Shown piece after piece: positions 7,869 to 17,693 of a stretch of 64,000 nucleotides of DNA. This DNA comes from Ammoniphilus sp. CFH 90114. Its GTDB lineage: Bacteria; Bacillota; Bacilli; Aneurinibacillales; RAOX-1. Positions within the stretch are counted from its first letter, which is position 1, and each line of letters begins with the position of its first letter. The stretch lies in the NCBI RefSeq assembly GCF_004123195.1, contig NZ_SDLI01000006.1, positions 186,001-250,000 on the forward strand, read 5' to 3'. A model generated the notes under the pieces. It was not told where the DNA came from. It ran no database searches and saw only the letters and a program-made list of their open reading frames with translations. A program made the position numbers and the translations under genes.

Positions 7869-9179
7869 CTATCTTGCGCTTGTGGGGGCCTCAATGTCCT
7901 TAACACTTTGGTAAATAAGTTCAAAAATCTCTTCGATATTTTCTTCTTCTACACACGAGAAAGCAACACGAAGATCTGTTTGACCTAGTGCAATAGCACC
8001 GATGCCGTATTGATTTAACAAGTGTACTCGCACTTCTTCTGCCGGTACCGTCTTTAATTCTAAGCACATAAAGTATCCAGAATTAAATGGATAGTAATCC
8101 CAAGCATCGGCATACTTTTCATTTTTCAGAACCTGCTTAACGCGATTCGCTCTTCCCTTCATGATCTCATACTTTTCTTGCTTCTGTTGTTCATAATCCG
8201 GATGGGTTAAGGCATGAAGAACAAACGTCTGGGATGGATGAGGACCACTTGAGATTGTAGAACGAATAATGCCCATTGTCTTTTGCTCTAATGCAGCTAG
8301 TAGTGCATCACTCTCGGATGCATAGGTTACAAAGCCAACTCGGAATCCCCAAACATATTCTTCCTTCGTAGCCCCATCCACCTTAATTGGTAGAATTCTA
8401 GGGTGAAGATGTGCTAATTGGCTAAATAGGGATTCGCGAAGGGAATCTTCGAAGAAAAGTCCATAGTATGCATCGTCAGTTACTGCTACTATATTAATAC
8501 CTTCTTCTGCACCAGCAAGAAGAGCTTGAACAATCTCTTTACCCTCATCTTGTGTAGGTGTGTATCCCGTAGGATTATTTGGAAAGTTTAGAAGAACGAT
8601 CGCTTTTCCTTTTCCCTTCTGTTCTAAAATAGCCTTCTTTAAGCCTTGGGAGTTAAACTTTCTTTCTTCGTTATATAAAGGGTAATAACTAAATGTTGCC
8701 CCTCTTCGAATTCCGAAGGTTAATTCGTAGTTCTCCCAATTTTTGTCAGGGATAATGACAACGTCTTCGCTGTCTACAAAAAGATCGGCAACTACACTAA
8801 GACCATGGGTAAGGGCATTCGTTATAATAGGGTTGCCTAGGTTCTTACTTTCTAGGGTTGGGTTATTACTCAATATCTTCTTCTTCCATGCAGAGCGTAG
8901 TTCCGGTTTTCCAGCAGGTGGTGCATATTCGTATAGATCTTTTGGTTGGTAGGCCGACAAGGTCTCTTGAATTAATTGAAAATGCATAGGTTGCTTGTTT
9001 TCAATAGCTATTCCAATTGTAGCGTTATACTTATTGGCCTTTGCCTTCGCTTCAGCAGATTGACTTAATATTCCTTCTTTAGGGAAATAGATAGCTTTCC
9101 CTAGAGAGGAGAGCATATCAAAAATGGCTGGATTTTCTGTTTGGATGGTTTCATTTAATTGCTGAACAAGTTTATTCAT
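7869..9179 (-). CDS. Class I/II PLP-dependent aminotransferase
   Basis: A fold-type I pyridoxal-phosphate aminotransferase of 436 residues. The substrate-binding segment YEYAPPAGKPELRSAW, the cofactor-contacting NFPNNPTGYTPT with VTDDAYYGLFF, and the Schiff-base lysine in DGATKEEYVWGFRVGF are all visible. The arginine of GFRVGF is the usual phosphate contact. Substrate is not decidable from sequence alone. Aspartate/aromatic-type transamination is a reasonable guess, and kynA next door hints at aromatic amino acids, but a terminator separates the two genes. Confidence 0.85.
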   Translation of the reverse strand: MNKLVQQLNETIQTENPAIFDMLSSLGKAIYFPKEGILSQSAEAKAKANKYNATIGIAIENKQPMHFQLIQETLSAYQPKDLYEYAPPAGKPELRSAWKKKILSNNPTLESKNLGNPIITNALTHGLSVVADLFVDSEDVVIIPDKNWENYELTFGIRRGATFSYYPLYNEERKFNSQGLKKAILEQKGKGKAIVLLNFPNNPTGYTPTQDEGKEIVQALLAGAEEGINIVAVTDDAYYGLFFEDSLRESLFSQLAHLHPRILPIKVDGATKEEYVWGFRVGFVTYASESDALLAALEQKTMGIIRSTISSGPHPSQTFVLHALTHPDYEQQKQEKYEIMKGRANRVKQVLKNEKYADAWDYYPFNSGYFMCLELKTVPAEEVRVHLLNQYGIGAIALGQTDLRVAFSCVEEENIEEIFELIYQSVKDIEAPTSAR

Positions 9180-9325
9180 CAGTCCACACTACCTTCTTTG
9201 TCAAAATGGGTTTATGTATTTCCTATTATAACAATAATTGCTACTCTATTTCTTGGTTATTTTATCATATCATTTTGAGGACAATCCAATATATCCTAAA
9301 ACTTTTTGTTACAATTTATGCAAAC

Positions 9326-9359
9326 TTAAAAAAGTTAGCCGCAAAGTAACGGCTAACTA
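9326..9359 (-). terminator. Terminator of kynA
   Basis: On the minus strand AGTTAGCCG pairs with CGGCTAACT, followed by TTTTTT. Confidence 0.8.
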
Positions 9360-9367
9360 TAGAATAA

Positions 9368-10165
9368 TTATAATAAGGTACGGATACTCCACAATTCAGG
9401 GAAGAAACGATGCTCTAACCTTTGTCTCAAATAGTGAACTCCTGATGATCCCCCTGTTCCACGCTTATACCCAATGATTCTTTCTACCGTTTTCATATGG
9501 TTATAGCGCCATTGTTGTTGGCGGTCCTCTATATCTACAAGCTTTTCTGCCAATTCATATAAATCCCAATACTTTTCCGTATCTCTATATACCGTTAGCC
9601 ATGCCGCCTCTACGCTTGAGTTAGCCTGATAATCTTGAGTCCAGTCACGTTCTAAGTAATCATGGTCGATGGATAGTCCTCGTGCGGCCAATGCACGAAT
9701 AGCCATATCATAGATACTTGGCTGCTGGATTGCGTATTGCAATCGATTAAAGACATCTGGTTGATGGCTGAATACTTTTAATAAATCCGCGTTCTTATGA
9801 CCCAAACTGAATTCGATTAATCGATTTTGATAAGATTGGAATCCTGATGAATAACCTAGCTTGTCCCTAAATTCCATGTATTCTGATGGGGTCAAGGTTG
9901 ATAGAACATCCCATGATTGAATTAACTGCTGCTGTATCCTAGAAACTCTAGATAACATCTTAAACGATGGATCTAATTGATTATTTCGAATACAATCGAT
10001 TGCGGCTTGCATCTCGTGGAGGATTAATTTCATCCAGAGTTCTGATGTTTGATGAATAATAATAAAGAGCATCTCATCATGATGATCTGATAATCGATGT
10101 TGACTATTTAATACTGGTTCAAGATGAAGATAATCACCGTAGGTTAAATCCTTTCTAAAATCCAT
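9368..10165 (-). CDS. kynA: Tryptophan 2,3-dioxygenase
   Basis: This haem dioxygenase opens the indole ring of L-tryptophan to N-formylkynurenine, the first step of the kynurenine pathway. Characteristic motifs are [17 protein letters not shown] near the N-terminus, [19 protein letters not shown], and the C-terminal [20 protein letters not shown] that closes over the haem. I use the ATG at 10165 (265 residues) because AAAAAGGA precedes it by eight bases. The longer reading from 10231 abuts its own Shine-Dalgarno. Kynureninase and formamidase are not adjacent, so a complete pathway cannot be inferred from this window. Confidence 0.95.
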   Translation of the reverse strand: MDFRKDLTYGDYLHLEPVLNSQHRLSDHHDEMLFIIIHQTSELWMKLILHEMQAAIDCIRNNQLDPSFKMLSRVSRIQQQLIQSWDVLSTLTPSEYMEFRDKLGYSSGFQSYQNRLIEFSLGHKNADLLKVFSHQPDVFNRLQYAIQQPSIYDMAIRALAARGLSIDHDYLERDWTQDYQANSSVEAAWLTVYRDTEKYWDLYELAEKLVDIEDRQQQWRYNHMKTVERIIGYKRGTGGSSGVHYLRQRLEHRFFPELWSIRTLL

Positions 10166-10435
10166 ATGTATTCCTTTTTCTAGACTTGAATTTTCATGAA
10201 GACCCTTTTTCTCCTCAGACAACCTTCTCATCCTCCCAATGGAAACGTAATTGTAAACGTAGCTGATAACCGCCTTGTTGCAACCGTTTTCAAAATGAAT
10301 TTTACAATAACAATCAGGCAGTTACTTTATAGCTCTTCTTTTATTATTTTATATTATAATATAGTTTTGAAAAACAATTATTTTTCATTCTACTATTTTT
10401 CGGAATAATAGAACTAAACTGATTTGTAAAAAATA

Positions 10436-10469
10436 GATACAGGCAACTCACTAAGTTGCTGCCTGTATC
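10436..10469 (-). terminator. Terminator overlapping the end of spo0M
   Basis: GATACAGGCA with an inner GCAAC pairs with GTTGC and TGCCTGTATC, followed on the minus strand by TATTTTTTAC. The last codons and stop of spo0M lie in the 5' arm. Confidence 0.75.
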
Positions 10470-11161
10470 CATTTGGCTAATTCCTTTAATTGTTCCCCTT
10501 TATCTTTTTCGTTTGTCCTTGAGAAAATGAAAGGAGAATGATCCGAGATGTTTAATACGACGGATTCTTCTTCAAACGAAAAGCTGAACTTTATTTCCAA
10601 GACATCGTTACCTGTCCACTTATGCAGAATAAAACCCTGGGTGAAGGGAATATCATCCGGTTCATGAGTTCGGAAGCGTAACATACCACTGCCCATCCCA
10701 AATTCATATCCCTCTTGTGCAAACAAATTAAAACAAGTCTCTACAATTGGCTCATGAACGGCTAAAGGTTGAATTTCTACAGGGTCCGGAGCAAATGGGA
10801 TATGAACATAGGTGCGCAGTGAAATTTCTTGATTCGCATTGGTTAGAGGCGCATGGTAAGGAATCTCAATTTCAAATGGGTATATCTTTTCTTCATCTAT
10901 TTTAATGGAGTCTAAACCTTTTATTTGTGCACTCCCTAAAACATACTCAAGGTGATGAGTCTCAGAGTCATCCTCATCCTTATAGTATTCTACAATAATA
11001 TCTATGTCGACTCCATGGATGTCTTGCTCCACAGCTCCTCCATAAATATGCACTTCACCCTTCAGGGATTGTCCTGGCTGTACGGCCTTTTGTAAAATAA
11101 CAGTGTGGACCTTAGCACAGCCTATACCAATAGTCGATAATATTTTTTTAAATGTAAGCAT
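10451..11161 (-). CDS. spo0M: Sporulation-control protein Spo0M
   Basis: Spo0M is an arrestin-fold cytoplasmic protein that influences sporulation initiation and cell division in Bacillus. Recognition rests on the N-terminal ILSTIGIGCAKVHTVI, the GQSLKGEVHIYGG beta strand and the IPYHAPLTNAN segment. From the ATG at 11161 (236 residues) the start is preceded by GGGGGGAAAGT. The reading 20 codons longer has no ribosome-binding site. Some other Spo0M proteins are a little longer at the C-terminus. The same unusual 14-base start context recurs at the hypothetical gene ending at 18034. Confidence 0.92.
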   Translation of the reverse strand: MLTFKKILSTIGIGCAKVHTVILQKAVQPGQSLKGEVHIYGGAVEQDIHGVDIDIIVEYYKDEDDSETHHLEYVLGSAQIKGLDSIKIDEEKIYPFEIEIPYHAPLTNANQEISLRTYVHIPFAPDPVEIQPLAVHEPIVETCFNLFAQEGYEFGMGSGMLRFRTHEPDDIPFTQGFILHKWTGNDVLEIKFSFSFEEESVVLNISDHSPFIFSRTNEKDKGEQLKELAKWIQAAT

Positions 11162-11258
11162 ACTTTCCCCCCTCACAGTTATTATACACTTCAATTCCCT
11201 CGATGTGTTACCTGAAATCACATAATTTTACACTATTTCTTCCAATTTGTCACAGTGT

Positions 11259-11696
11259 TCAATGAAAAAGTCTCTTAATGAATAAACTTATTCTTCCCTC
11301 AGATGCTTCAGAGATCTCTTTTTCATCTTCATCTTCTAAAAAAATTTCTTCACGTTCAATGGCATGTTCATAAGCTAAAATCAGACCCATTTCCGTATCA
11401 CTTGCCTGATTGGAAACAAATCGATACTGCATTCCCAGCTCTTCAGCTAACTCCATATACTCTGAGAAATAGGTATAGTCTATTGTTCCATTCAAGAGTA
11501 ACTTAGCCTTTGGATGTTGAGTCATCAGCTCTTCGACTTTCTGATGGATTCCTTTTCTTTTTACCTGGCGCTCTGTTAAAGCCACTACCACTCGTTCTCT
11601 TAATGTACCTAAGAATTTTCTGCGTTCATCAGGTTTAATTTCTCTAGCTCCATGAATACCTTGTTGTAGATAATCATCGATATCAGACTTTGTCAT
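11259..11696 (-). CDS. yueI: YueI family protein (DUF1694)
   Basis: A 145-residue soluble protein of the YueI family, function unknown. The family core is visible as DIDDYLQQGIHGAREIKPDERR, FLGTLRERVVVALTERQV and the later GTIDYTYFSEYMELAEELG. It carries AATCCCTCC complement (a strong GGAGGGATT ribosome-binding site) upstream and lies directly upstream of spo0M in the same direction with a 97-base gap, so the two may be co-transcribed. Nothing here allows a mechanistic assignment. Confidence 0.85.
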   Translation of the reverse strand: MTKSDIDDYLQQGIHGAREIKPDERRKFLGTLRERVVVALTERQVKRKGIHQKVEELMTQHPKAKLLLNGTIDYTYFSEYMELAEELGMQYRFVSNQASDTEMGLILAYEHAIEREEIFLEDEDEKEISEASEGRISLFIKRLFH

Positions 11697-11747
11697 GATA
11701 ATCCCTCCTTTTCCTTCATCTTTCCCTAACTAAGTATCAAAATATGA

Positions 11748-11834
11748 GGCTGTCTCAAAAGATCGGTTAATAGAGTTAAAAAAGTACGTGAGGGTGCCCC
11801 TAGAAGTCGGTTTTACCGACCTTTTGGGACACCC
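11748..11834. repeat. Long imperfect inverted repeat after fhs (terminator or mobile-element remnant)
   Basis: GGCTGTCTCAAAAGATCGGT at 11748..11767 is complementary, with three mismatches, to ACCGACCTTTTGGGACACCC at 11815..11834. An inner GTCGG/CCGAC hairpin is also present. The arm sequences look like insertion-sequence ends, but no transposase and no target duplication are visible. It may act as the fhs terminator. Confidence 0.55.
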
Positions 11835-11843
11835 TAACGCACT

Positions 11844-13535
11844 TTAGAATAATCCTTTTATGAACCCTTTTGAATCTACATCCATGCTTAGAGCTGCAGG
11901 CTGTTTTGGCAAACCAGGCATGGTTAAAATACTTCCCGTTAAGGCAACAATAAAACCTGCTCCTAGAGATAACTTAAATTCACGAATCGTAATGTCGAAT
12001 CCAGAGGGGCTTCCGATTTGTTTGGGGTCATCCGATAAAGAGTATTGAGTTTTAGCCATGCAAATAGGCAACCCGCTCCACCCTTGCTTCGTAAACTCTT
12101 TAATCTGGTTTAACGCTTTATCCGTAAAGACAATGTTTGAAGCACCATACACCTGCTTTGCGATGGCTGTTATTTTCCCTTCAATACTATCATTAAGTTC
12201 ATATAGGTAATGAAACTCTTTTGATGGTGGATTTTCGGCTAAATCTACTATTTTACTAGCCAAGTCAATTCCGCCATCTCCCCCTTTTTCCCAGACCTTG
12301 GTCAGGCTGACTGGAAAGCCTGCTTCCTTACAGAGTTCAAGGAGTAGCTCTACTTCTCCCTTCGTATCTTGTGGAAACTCATTAATAGCCACAACAAATG
12401 GTAGTCCAAAACCTCTTATCGTTTCCGCATGTTTAGTCAGGTTTTGGAAACCCTCTCTTAGAGCTTCTAAATTTTCTTCATTCAACTGATCTTTAGCCGC
12501 TCTACCATGCCATTTTAGCGCTCGAATTGTTGCAACGATCACAACAACGGAAGGTCTTAGTTTTCCTTTTCTCGCTTTAATATGTAAGAACTTTTCTGCA
12601 CCGAGGTCAGCACCAAAGCCTGCTTCTGTCACCGTGTACTCCCCTAGCTTCATTGCCATTTTTGTGGCTAATAAGCTATTACAACCATGAGCTATATTGG
12701 CAAAAGGGCCTCCGTGTAAAATAGCTGGTGTATTTTCGAGTGTTTGAACGAGGTTCGGCTTAATGGCTTCTTTAAGCAACACAGTCAATGCACCAGCTGC
12801 ATCCAGGTCACGAACATAGATGGGTTGCTTATCGTAAGTGAACCCTACTAACATACGGGAAAGAGCTTCCTTAAGGTCAGTTATACTCTCCACAAGACAC
12901 AGAATGGCCATGATTTCGGATGCGACAGTAATGTCAAACCCGTCTTCACGAGGTATTCCATTTGGCTTTCCACCTAGTCCTATGACGATATCCCTTAGAG
13001 AACGGTCGTTCATGTCAAGAACTCTTTTCCATATTATGCTCCGGGGATCTAAGTTTAAGGCATTACCTTGATGGATGTGATTATCAATAAGAGCAGCCAG
13101 CAAGTTATGAGCAGAAGTGATAGCATGAAAATCTCCGGTAAAATGGAGGTTGATATCTTCCATCGGTACAACTTGGGAATAGCCGCCTCCAGCAGCTCCC
13201 CCTTTCATTCCAAATACTGGACCAAGAGAGGGTTCTCTCAAGGCAATAACAGATTTCTTTCCGATTTTTGCTAGAGCTTGCCCTAAGCCAACAGTGACTG
13301 TTGTTTTCCCCTCTCCTGCAGCTGTTGGATTAATCGCTGTCACCAGAATGAGGTGTCCCTCGGGTTTTTGCTCTAATTTATCCAGAACGGATAAGGACAG
13401 CTTTGCTTTATATTTTCCGTAGGGCTCCCAATGATGATCCTCTACGCCTAAGTCTTGGACAAGTTCTGAAATCGGTTTCATTTTTGCGTTTGATGCTATT
13501 TCAATATCCGATGGGACTAAAGAGCGGTTTAACAT
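11844..13535 (-). CDS. fhs: Formate--tetrahydrofolate ligase
   Basis: ATP-dependent formation of 10-formyltetrahydrofolate from formate and THF, feeding purine and one-carbon metabolism. The ATP-binding motif [17 protein letters not shown], the [20 protein letters not shown] signature and the C-terminal [21 protein letters not shown] signature are intact. The length is 563 residues, about the usual 555-560. Start ATG follows AGGAGGAGAA. It provides a use for formate alongside the formate dehydrogenase and pyruvate formate-lyase activase elsewhere in the window. Confidence 0.97.
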   Translation of the reverse strand: MLNRSLVPSDIEIASNAKMKPISELVQDLGVEDHHWEPYGKYKAKLSLSVLDKLEQKPEGHLILVTAINPTAAGEGKTTVTVGLGQALAKIGKKSVIALREPSLGPVFGMKGGAAGGGYSQVVPMEDINLHFTGDFHAITSAHNLLAALIDNHIHQGNALNLDPRSIIWKRVLDMNDRSLRDIVIGLGGKPNGIPREDGFDITVASEIMAILCLVESITDLKEALSRMLVGFTYDKQPIYVRDLDAAGALTVLLKEAIKPNLVQTLENTPAILHGGPFANIAHGCNSLLATKMAMKLGEYTVTEAGFGADLGAEKFLHIKARKGKLRPSVVVIVATIRALKWHGRAAKDQLNEENLEALREGFQNLTKHAETIRGFGLPFVVAINEFPQDTKGEVELLLELCKEAGFPVSLTKVWEKGGDGGIDLASKIVDLAENPPSKEFHYLYELNDSIEGKITAIAKQVYGASNIVFTDKALNQIKEFTKQGWSGLPICMAKTQYSLSDDPKQIGSPSGFDITIREFKLSLGAGFIVALTGSILTMPGLPKQPAALSMDVDSKGFIKGLF

Positions 13536-13640
13536 AAGTTCTCCTCCTGTAAGTTAACTATGGACGTCTTCAACTAAATTATACACTATTTCCCACTTTT
13601 TAAATAGGAATCAACCATTCTTACGATTTGTTAAAAGAAC

Positions 13641-13668
13641 GCAAAAAAGATGCCTGTTTTGAGGCACC
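13641..13668 (-). terminator. Terminator of the mreB-like gene
   Basis: GGTGCCT-CAAAAC-AGGCATC with one G-T wobble is followed by TTTTTT on the minus strand. Confidence 0.7.
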
Positions 13669-13687
13669 CCTATAGCATCCTTCTATA

Positions 13688-14764
13688 TTAACCTGCACTT
13701 TCTCCTAGTTGATCAGCAATTGTGTTTCTATCTTTTGTTGTATTACTGACTTGGTTCTTTTTAAAGAAGCCTTTTTCAGGTAGTGAATATAGAAGTTTGC
13801 CTGTACCAAGGACTACACATTGCTCAGGATTCTCAGCTATACAAACAGGAATACCTAATTCTGCTTGCAGACGATGCTCAAGGCCACCAACCAATGCCCC
13901 ACCTCCACATAAAACAATCCCACATTGCATCACGTCCCCAGCAAGTTCAGGCGGACATTTTTCTATTGTAAGTCGGATAACTTCAACAATGGAATGAATA
14001 TATTCATCAAATAAAGATTGAAGTTCCATGCTTTGAAGGTTTATCTTCTGCGGTAATCCATGGGCCAGGTTGCGGCCTTTTACCTCAATATATTCTTCCG
14101 CCCCCGTCATAACAGCTAAGCCTAGCTGTATTTTCAGATCTTCAGCGGTAGGGAGCCCAATAGCCAATCCGTGCCTTTTCTTCATCCACTCTACGATGGA
14201 ACGATCGACCGTCATACCACCTTTCGGGATAGAATTGCTAATTACGATCCCACCTAGGGAAATAATTGCAGCTTGTGTTGTTGCTCCCCCGATATTTACC
14301 ACAAGATGACCGCAAGGTTCATTTACTGCTAGGTTAGCCCCCATCGCCGCGGCAAGTGGTTCTTCAATTAAAGTGATCTTGGACGCTCCGGCTTGCTGCA
14401 CGGCATCCTGTATGGCTCTTTTTTTTACCTCTGTGATACCAGTTGGTACAGATACAGCAACATGAGTTCCCTTAAGCCACCTCTGTCCACCTCTTATCTC
14501 TCTTAGAAAATACTTGAGCATGAGAGTTGTCACATCATAATTTGCAATAACCCCGTCTTCTATTGGGTGCAAGATATCTAGATGAGTAGGCATGCGGCCA
14601 ATCATTTCCTTTGCGTCTTTTCCAACTGCTTCGGTACTTCCATTATCCTTCCGTTGAACAACAACAGATGGTTCGTTTAGTACAATTCCTCTTCCTTTCT
14701 GATAGATTCGTATATTTGAAGTACCTAAGTCGATACCAAGCTTGTGGTCAAACCAATTGAACAT
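13688..14764 (-). CDS. MreB/Mbl-family actin-like cell-shape protein
   Basis: Bacterial actin that guides lateral cell-wall synthesis under the membrane. The phosphate-1 loop GIDLGTSNIRIY, phosphate-2 VNIGGATTQAAI and adenosine motif LCGGGALVGGLEHRL are visible. The N-terminus MFNWFDHKLGIDLG includes the amphipathic membrane-binding stretch. From the ATG at 14764 it is 358 residues, preceded by AAAGGAG at ideal spacing. It has a polar C-terminal extension of about 30 residues (after KLLYSLPEKG) beyond the usual MreB end. It is not next to mreCD or minCD, so it is likely one of several paralogues (Mbl/MreBH type). Confidence 0.88.
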   Translation of the reverse strand: MFNWFDHKLGIDLGTSNIRIYQKGRGIVLNEPSVVVQRKDNGSTEAVGKDAKEMIGRMPTHLDILHPIEDGVIANYDVTTLMLKYFLREIRGGQRWLKGTHVAVSVPTGITEVKKRAIQDAVQQAGASKITLIEEPLAAAMGANLAVNEPCGHLVVNIGGATTQAAIISLGGIVISNSIPKGGMTVDRSIVEWMKKRHGLAIGLPTAEDLKIQLGLAVMTGAEEYIEVKGRNLAHGLPQKINLQSMELQSLFDEYIHSIVEVIRLTIEKCPPELAGDVMQCGIVLCGGGALVGGLEHRLQAELGIPVCIAENPEQCVVLGTGKLLYSLPEKGFFKKNQVSNTTKDRNTIADQLGESAG

Positions 14765-14882
14765 AATTTTCTCCTTTACTTCTGTTTTCAACATGATTCG
14801 TCAATTATAAAGGGTAATTATGTTCATTCTGTGTCCTTGATGTGACTTATATATGAAAAAGCCCCTTGATATTCCGTCCTTT

Positions 14883-15941
14883 CTAATAAATTAACCAAGC
14901 GTTAGGTAACCATCGACCTCTTTCATCATCGTTAGGTGCTGTTGTCAGGATTTTTAATTCCGTTGTATCAGGATCACGAGTGACCAGCATGGAAGAAGTG
15001 CCCCCATCTAATGCCATTGCATTAATGGCCCCGTATTCTTCCATTAACATAGCCATGTCAGTCATAGATGCCCCTAGACTATGTGTTGGTCTGCGACCAT
15101 CGATGACAACAAATAGAATAGTGCCGTCTGCAGTTTGACCCATAGCCGTTCTCGGCGCGATCCCCCAGCTTGTTGCCTCTTTTCCTGTAAATAAATTTTT
15201 TCCATTTACGATCAACTGAGGCTTAAAGGAGACAGCATCTCTTACATTCATTTCACTTACTAATTGTTTAGCTGTATAGTTTCCTGTAATTAGTTTTCCG
15301 TCGTAAGTAAGAGCAACTGCACTTTCCCCTCCACCAAGATTACTCTGGATGATCTTTCCGTCTGATATCACCAGTCCTGATGGTTTTTCTCCATAGCCCA
15401 TCCAATTGGGATCATAAAAACCACTAGCGTTCACTCCAGCTAGAGCTTGCTTGCGCTCGACAAACTCAGAGATGAATTCTCCTCGTGGCAGGCCCTTTCC
15501 AGAGCGTCGCTCACCGGATGTCTCTACTAAATGAATTCGGTTTGGATCGCTTACCTTTAATAAATATCCTTTAAAGTAATGATAATTGCTCATTTTCTTT
15601 TCAATAGGGATAACTTGCAGAAGTTCTTTTTTTTCTGTTTCTTCCTTTTTCTCAGAAGCTTCGACTACTCGATCCGAAATCGTCAAAAGGCCGCTATTTA
15701 CGATTTCAGGGGTTGCTAGCTCCTTTCGAAGTTCATTAAGCTTCTTCTCGCCAACTAATGTATATTTCGCCCAATGATGATGTTGGGTTACAAGTAAACT
15801 ACCAGCCAACCAAAGTCTGAATTCATAAGTCGCTGTAAACCCCACTAAGCCGATTATGAGGCAACTAACCATTAAAGTGATACGTATTATCCTTTTTCGT
15901 TTTTTTCTATTTTTCCTTCGATCAACTCTTGACAACTCCAT
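14883..15941 (-). CDS. Phosphodiester glycosidase (NAGPA/DUF2233) family protein, membrane-anchored
   Basis: A 352-residue protein with a very basic N-terminus (RRKNRKKRKRI), one transmembrane segment (about 20-42) and an extracytoplasmic NAGPA-like domain. This family cleaves sugar-1-phosphodiester bonds in exopolysaccharide or wall polymers. Signature blocks are GVNASGFYDPNWMGYG, PSGLVISDGK, APRTAMGQTADGTILFVVIDGR and the C-terminal MALDGGTSSMLV. The ATG is preceded by AAAGGAG. It is a single gene in the minus direction. The actual polymer substrate is unknown. Confidence 0.85.
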   Translation of the reverse strand: MELSRVDRRKNRKKRKRIIRITLMVSCLIIGLVGFTATYEFRLWLAGSLLVTQHHHWAKYTLVGEKKLNELRKELATPEIVNSGLLTISDRVVEASEKKEETEKKELLQVIPIEKKMSNYHYFKGYLLKVSDPNRIHLVETSGERRSGKGLPRGEFISEFVERKQALAGVNASGFYDPNWMGYGEKPSGLVISDGKIIQSNLGGGESAVALTYDGKLITGNYTAKQLVSEMNVRDAVSFKPQLIVNGKNLFTGKEATSWGIAPRTAMGQTADGTILFVVIDGRRPTHSLGASMTDMAMLMEEYGAINAMALDGGTSSMLVTRDPDTTELKILTTAPNDDERGRWLPNAWLIY

Positions 15942-16042
15942 TGAGAAAACTCCTTTGAAACAGATAATGACACCTACTATGAATAAGACGTTCGCACCTG
16001 CGAAAAAGTTTCATAATTCGACTTTCCTAGTAAAATTCCTGT

Positions 16043-16081
16043 CAAAAAAAAGCTGCCCCTAGTAAAATTGAAGGGACAGCA
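16043..16081 (-). terminator. Terminator of the Gfo/Idh oxidoreductase gene
   Basis: GCTGTCCC pairs with GGGGCAGC and is followed by eight T residues on the minus strand. Confidence 0.8.
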
Positions 16082-16098
16082 TTTTCTAAAAAATGATC

Positions 16099-17082
16099 TT
16101 ATTTATCTGCAGGGTACACCAATCCTATTTGGGTCCTGACTTCATCCATGATCTCCATTACTGTTATCGAACGTTGATGTGAATTCAAACTTGATTCTAG
16201 TTGGCCTTTTTTCACAAGGTTTATAAAAGCCTTCACTTCATAATACATACTCTTATCCACTTGAGGTTGTGAGATATCTTCGATACGACCATCTCGATAT
16301 CGTATTTCCACTTTTCTTGGCTGATTGATTTTATCAATGATTATACATCCATTTTCCCCTTGAATCTCCGAGGGGAGATAAGAGTCAGAAATCTTGGAAT
16401 ACATGATTACCGCATCCATCTCCTCGTACTTTAATAGGATACTGCCTGAACCATCCACGCCTGAATCTAACATTACGCTGCTGGCTTGTATACTCTCTGG
16501 TTTCCCGAACAAAATGACAGTAGGATAAATACAATAGATTCCAATATCCATTAAAGAGCCATTCGAAAATTCTGGATTGAACGCGTTTAAGATATGCCCC
16601 TGTTTATAAGCATCATATCGAGAAGAATATTGACAGTAATTAGCTACGATCCTCCGTACTTTTCCAATCTTATGCAAGTTTTCTTGAATAGCTTGGAAGC
16701 TCGGTAAGAAGCTGGATTTCACTGCTTCCATTAGCATGACACCGTTGTCTTGTGCCGATTTTATCATCTGTTTGACTTCGAGTGTATTAGATGCAAGAGG
16801 CTTTTCACATAGGACGTGCTTTCCTTGCTCCATGCATTGTAGAGCATGGTTCATATGAAATGAATTGGGGCTTGCAATGTAAACAGCATCTATAACATTG
16901 GATTTCGCTAGTTCTTTCACATCCGTAAAAGTATGTGGAATATTGTTTAATGCTCCAAATTCCATTGCGCGTTGTTTTGTTCGGGAATATACGGCCGTTA
17001 AAGAAAATTCATCAATATCCCTAGCTGCTTGAATAAAGTGCTCTGAAATCCAATTGGTTCCTATCACGCCAAATCGTACCAT
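16099..17082 (-). CDS. Gfo/Idh/MocA family NAD(P)-dependent oxidoreductase
   Basis: Two-domain dehydrogenase acting on a sugar, inositol or related polyol. The Rossmann fold begins FGVIGTNWISEHFIQAA, followed by the family EKPLASN motif (lysine and proline of the catalytic region) and NGSLMDIGIYCIYP, which carries the catalytic aspartate region. I choose the ATG at 17082 (327 residues) because GGGAGG is ten bases upstream; the reading from 17142 adds 20 unlikely residues. It is a single gene, so the substrate cannot be inferred from context. Confidence 0.88.
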   Translation of the reverse strand: MVRFGVIGTNWISEHFIQAARDIDEFSLTAVYSRTKQRAMEFGALNNIPHTFTDVKELAKSNVIDAVYIASPNSFHMNHALQCMEQGKHVLCEKPLASNTLEVKQMIKSAQDNGVMLMEAVKSSFLPSFQAIQENLHKIGKVRRIVANYCQYSSRYDAYKQGHILNAFNPEFSNGSLMDIGIYCIYPTVILFGKPESIQASSVMLDSGVDGSGSILLKYEEMDAVIMYSKISDSYLPSEIQGENGCIIIDKINQPRKVEIRYRDGRIEDISQPQVDKSMYYEVKAFINLVKKGQLESSLNSHQRSITVMEIMDEVRTQIGLVYPADK

Positions 17083-17224
17083 AAGAGCTTCCTCCCTATT
17101 GTGTAATAATCTTTCTTTACCGCCGGGACTTTTAGTGTCCATAATTGCATTTTCGGTCCCGTTATTGTAAAATAATCATTAATTAAGAAAATACGAAAAT
17201 CTCCTTGAGAGGGAGGGAACATGA

Positions 17225-17467
17225 ATGAACTACGAAGATGAATATGTTGAAATTGACTACTTTGACGATGAAGAATATGAAGAATATAGACGACAAGAGT
17301 CAGCCAAACTTTCTCGTAATACCGTAATGAATATGGAAAGTCGCTATGGTTGCAGTTTACCCCAATTTATATTAAGCGCCCAAACTGCAGACGAGAAGAG
17401 AGACCTTCTGTTATGGTCACTTGCGGTACGCTTTTTAGCTAGGTATGAAGAGAAGCTCTACTCATAA
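17225..17467 (+). CDS. Small acidic protein of unknown function (80 aa)
   Basis: I do not recognise this gene. The first 22 residues are strongly acidic and Tyr-rich (DEYVEIDYFDDEEYEEY). The rest is predicted helical with a single Cys, and ends LWSLAVRFLARYEEKLYS. It has a good ribosome-binding site (GGGAGGG) and its own terminator. The longer acidic head could bind a basic partner or metal, but that is speculation. Confidence 0.7.
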   Translation: MNYEDEYVEIDYFDDEEYEEYRRQESAKLSRNTVMNMESRYGCSLPQFILSAQTADEKRDLLLWSLAVRFLARYEEKLYS

Positions 17468-17484
17468 ACATAGTGAAACTAACT

Positions 17485-17507
17485 AAGGGGCACATAGCCC
17501 CTTTTTC
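17485..17507 (+). terminator. Terminator of the 80-aa protein gene
   Basis: AAGGGGC-ACATA-GCCCCTTTTT, a compact GC-rich hairpin with T-run 18 bases after the stop codon. Confidence 0.85.
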
Positions 17508-17553
17508 TCGTGTATCCAATCCTTCATCTGCAAAGAGAGTTGTTTTTTAGAGC

Positions 17554-17572
17554 CTATAGGTATAACCTATAG
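17554..17572. promoter_or_regulatory. Perfect 19-bp palindrome, candidate operator
   Basis: CTATAGGT-ATA-ACCTATAG lies in an AT-rich region 122 bases upstream of the 107-aa gene. The perfect dyad of 8-base arms with a 3-base spacer fits a dimeric repressor or activator site. It is not followed by a T-run, so it is not a terminator. The regulator is unknown. Confidence 0.5.
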
Positions 17573-17693
17573 CTGGAATAGGTAATAACTACTGGATAAA
17601 GAGAAGGAATTTTATTACTATTTTAATAATAACTTTACTACATAAAAGCAATGATGTGGATGAAACATGATAACAATGTTCGGAGGAATGAAG

